The notes below the pieces were generated by a model. It was not told where the DNA came from and did not search any database. It saw only the letters and a program-made list of their open reading frames with translations. Both the position numbers and the translations under genes were made by a program. Shown here piece after piece: positions 63,525 through 64,000 of a stretch of DNA of 64,000 nt. The stretch lies in NCBI RefSeq assembly GCF_014337925.2, contig NZ_CP143423.1, forward strand, positions 3,130,501 to 3,194,500, given 5' to 3'. Every line of letters begins with the position of its first letter. The stretch's first letter is position 1. The DNA is from Roseobacter fucihabitans (GTDB lineage: Bacteria > Pseudomonadota > Alphaproteobacteria > Rhodobacterales > Rhodobacteraceae).

Positions 63525-64000
63525 TGGCGCATTTCACCACCTCCGACGGGCTGAACCTGCATTATACGCAAAGCGGCGACGGCGTCCCGGTGCTCTGCCT
63601 TGCGGGCCTGACCCGAACCACCGCGGATTTCGATTACATGACACCGTTTTTGCCCGATGTCCGTCTGATCAAGATGGATTATCGCGGGCGTGGGGCCTCG
63701 GATTGGGACCCAACGTGGCAGAATTACGCCCTGCCCGTGGAATGTCGCGATGTGATCGAACTGCTTGACCACCTTGGCCTTGGACAGGTCGCCATCATCG
63801 GCACCTCGCGCGGGGGGCTGAATGCGATGGGTCTGGCGGCGGGCGCAAAGGACCGCCTGCTCGGGGTCGCGCTGAATGACATCGGGCCGCTGATTGATCC
63901 CGAAGGGTTGTCCTTCATTGCGGGCTATCTGGGGCGTAATCCGGCGGCAAAAACCCATGCCGATGCCGCGCTTGCCATGCAACGGGCCTATGGCGGGTTT
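63524..64000 (+). CDS. alpha/beta hydrolase (3' end outside window)
   Basis: At least 159 residues to the window end, no stop seen. Start MAHFTTSDGLNLHYTQSGDG, oxyanion-region LCLAGLTRTTADF, DYRGRGASDW, and the nucleophile elbow IIGTSRGGLNAMG (Ser). Family of carboxylesterase/dehalogenase-like hydrolases. ATG shares one base with the dehalogenase stop, so both are co-translated; a role with the haloacid dehalogenase is possible but unproved. Confidence 0.85.
   Translation, partial: MAHFTTSDGLNLHYTQSGDGVPVLCLAGLTRTTADFDYMTPFLPDVRLIKMDYRGRGASDWDPTWQNYALPVECRDVIELLDHLGLGQVAIIGTSRGGLNAMGLAAGAKDRLLGVALNDIGPLIDPEGLSFIAGYLGRNPAAKTHADAALAMQRAYGGF

Overview
The window looks like chromosomal DNA of a marine Rhodobacterales (Roseobacter-group) alphaproteobacterium. 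The evidence is the GC-rich coding style, the gene order miaB-phoH-ybeY-corC/tlyC-lnt-metK, the irr / fabA-fabB-fabI neighbourhood, and a metK leader that matches the SAM/SAH riboswitch, a class known essentially only from Rhodobacterales. The species cannot be named from this sequence alone.

Layout. 1-760: rpe, then a 3'-end hairpin repeat. 776-9353: a minus-strand fatty/dicarboxylic acyl-CoA beta-oxidation operon (a fused hydratase/hydroxyacyl-CoA dehydrogenase, two acyl-CoA dehydrogenases and a PaaI-type thioesterase). A decayed Tn3-family transposon of about 3.75 kb (1137-4882) split the last gene near its 5' end, and the second dehydrogenase has an internal amber codon, so the operon is degenerating. 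9426-16037: a small methyltransferase and a four-gene peptide-type ABC importer. 16050-18847: accessory patch with a lipoprotein, an orphan gene and a dead IS3-family element. That element is riddled with short palindromic inserts and is the most unusual feature of the window. 18848-21199: a large MscS-type channel. 21481-27956: a tightly overlapping seven-gene operon of four glycosyltransferases, a histidine phosphatase, a deacetylase-like protein and a methyltransferase, probably making or modifying an envelope glycan.

27957-46593: ychF, trpA, an lldD-type dehydrogenase, an MFS transporter, rplY-pth and followers, then trpB, a GNAT gene, trpF, lapA-like and ihfB on the minus strand, a flavin monooxygenase-like gene, an outer-membrane beta-barrel gene, and rpsA. 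47279-56168: an exported hypothetical protein, cmk-aroA, trmB, metK with its riboswitch, then lnt, a CBS-domain protein, ybeY and phoH; 56351-57676 is miaB. 58593-64000: irr diverging from fabA-fabB-fabI, a small membrane protein, an FKBP isomerase, a haloacid dehalogenase and an alpha/beta hydrolase cut by the window end.

Most of the window is housekeeping. The noteworthy parts are (i) the family of 36-41 bp hairpin inserts in the dead IS3 transposase, (ii) the coupled glycan operon, (iii) the Tn3 insertion with a candidate target duplication inside a beta-oxidation operon, (iv) three copies of a conserved 3'-end hairpin, and (v) the metK riboswitch. No CRISPR array, rRNA or tRNA gene was seen.
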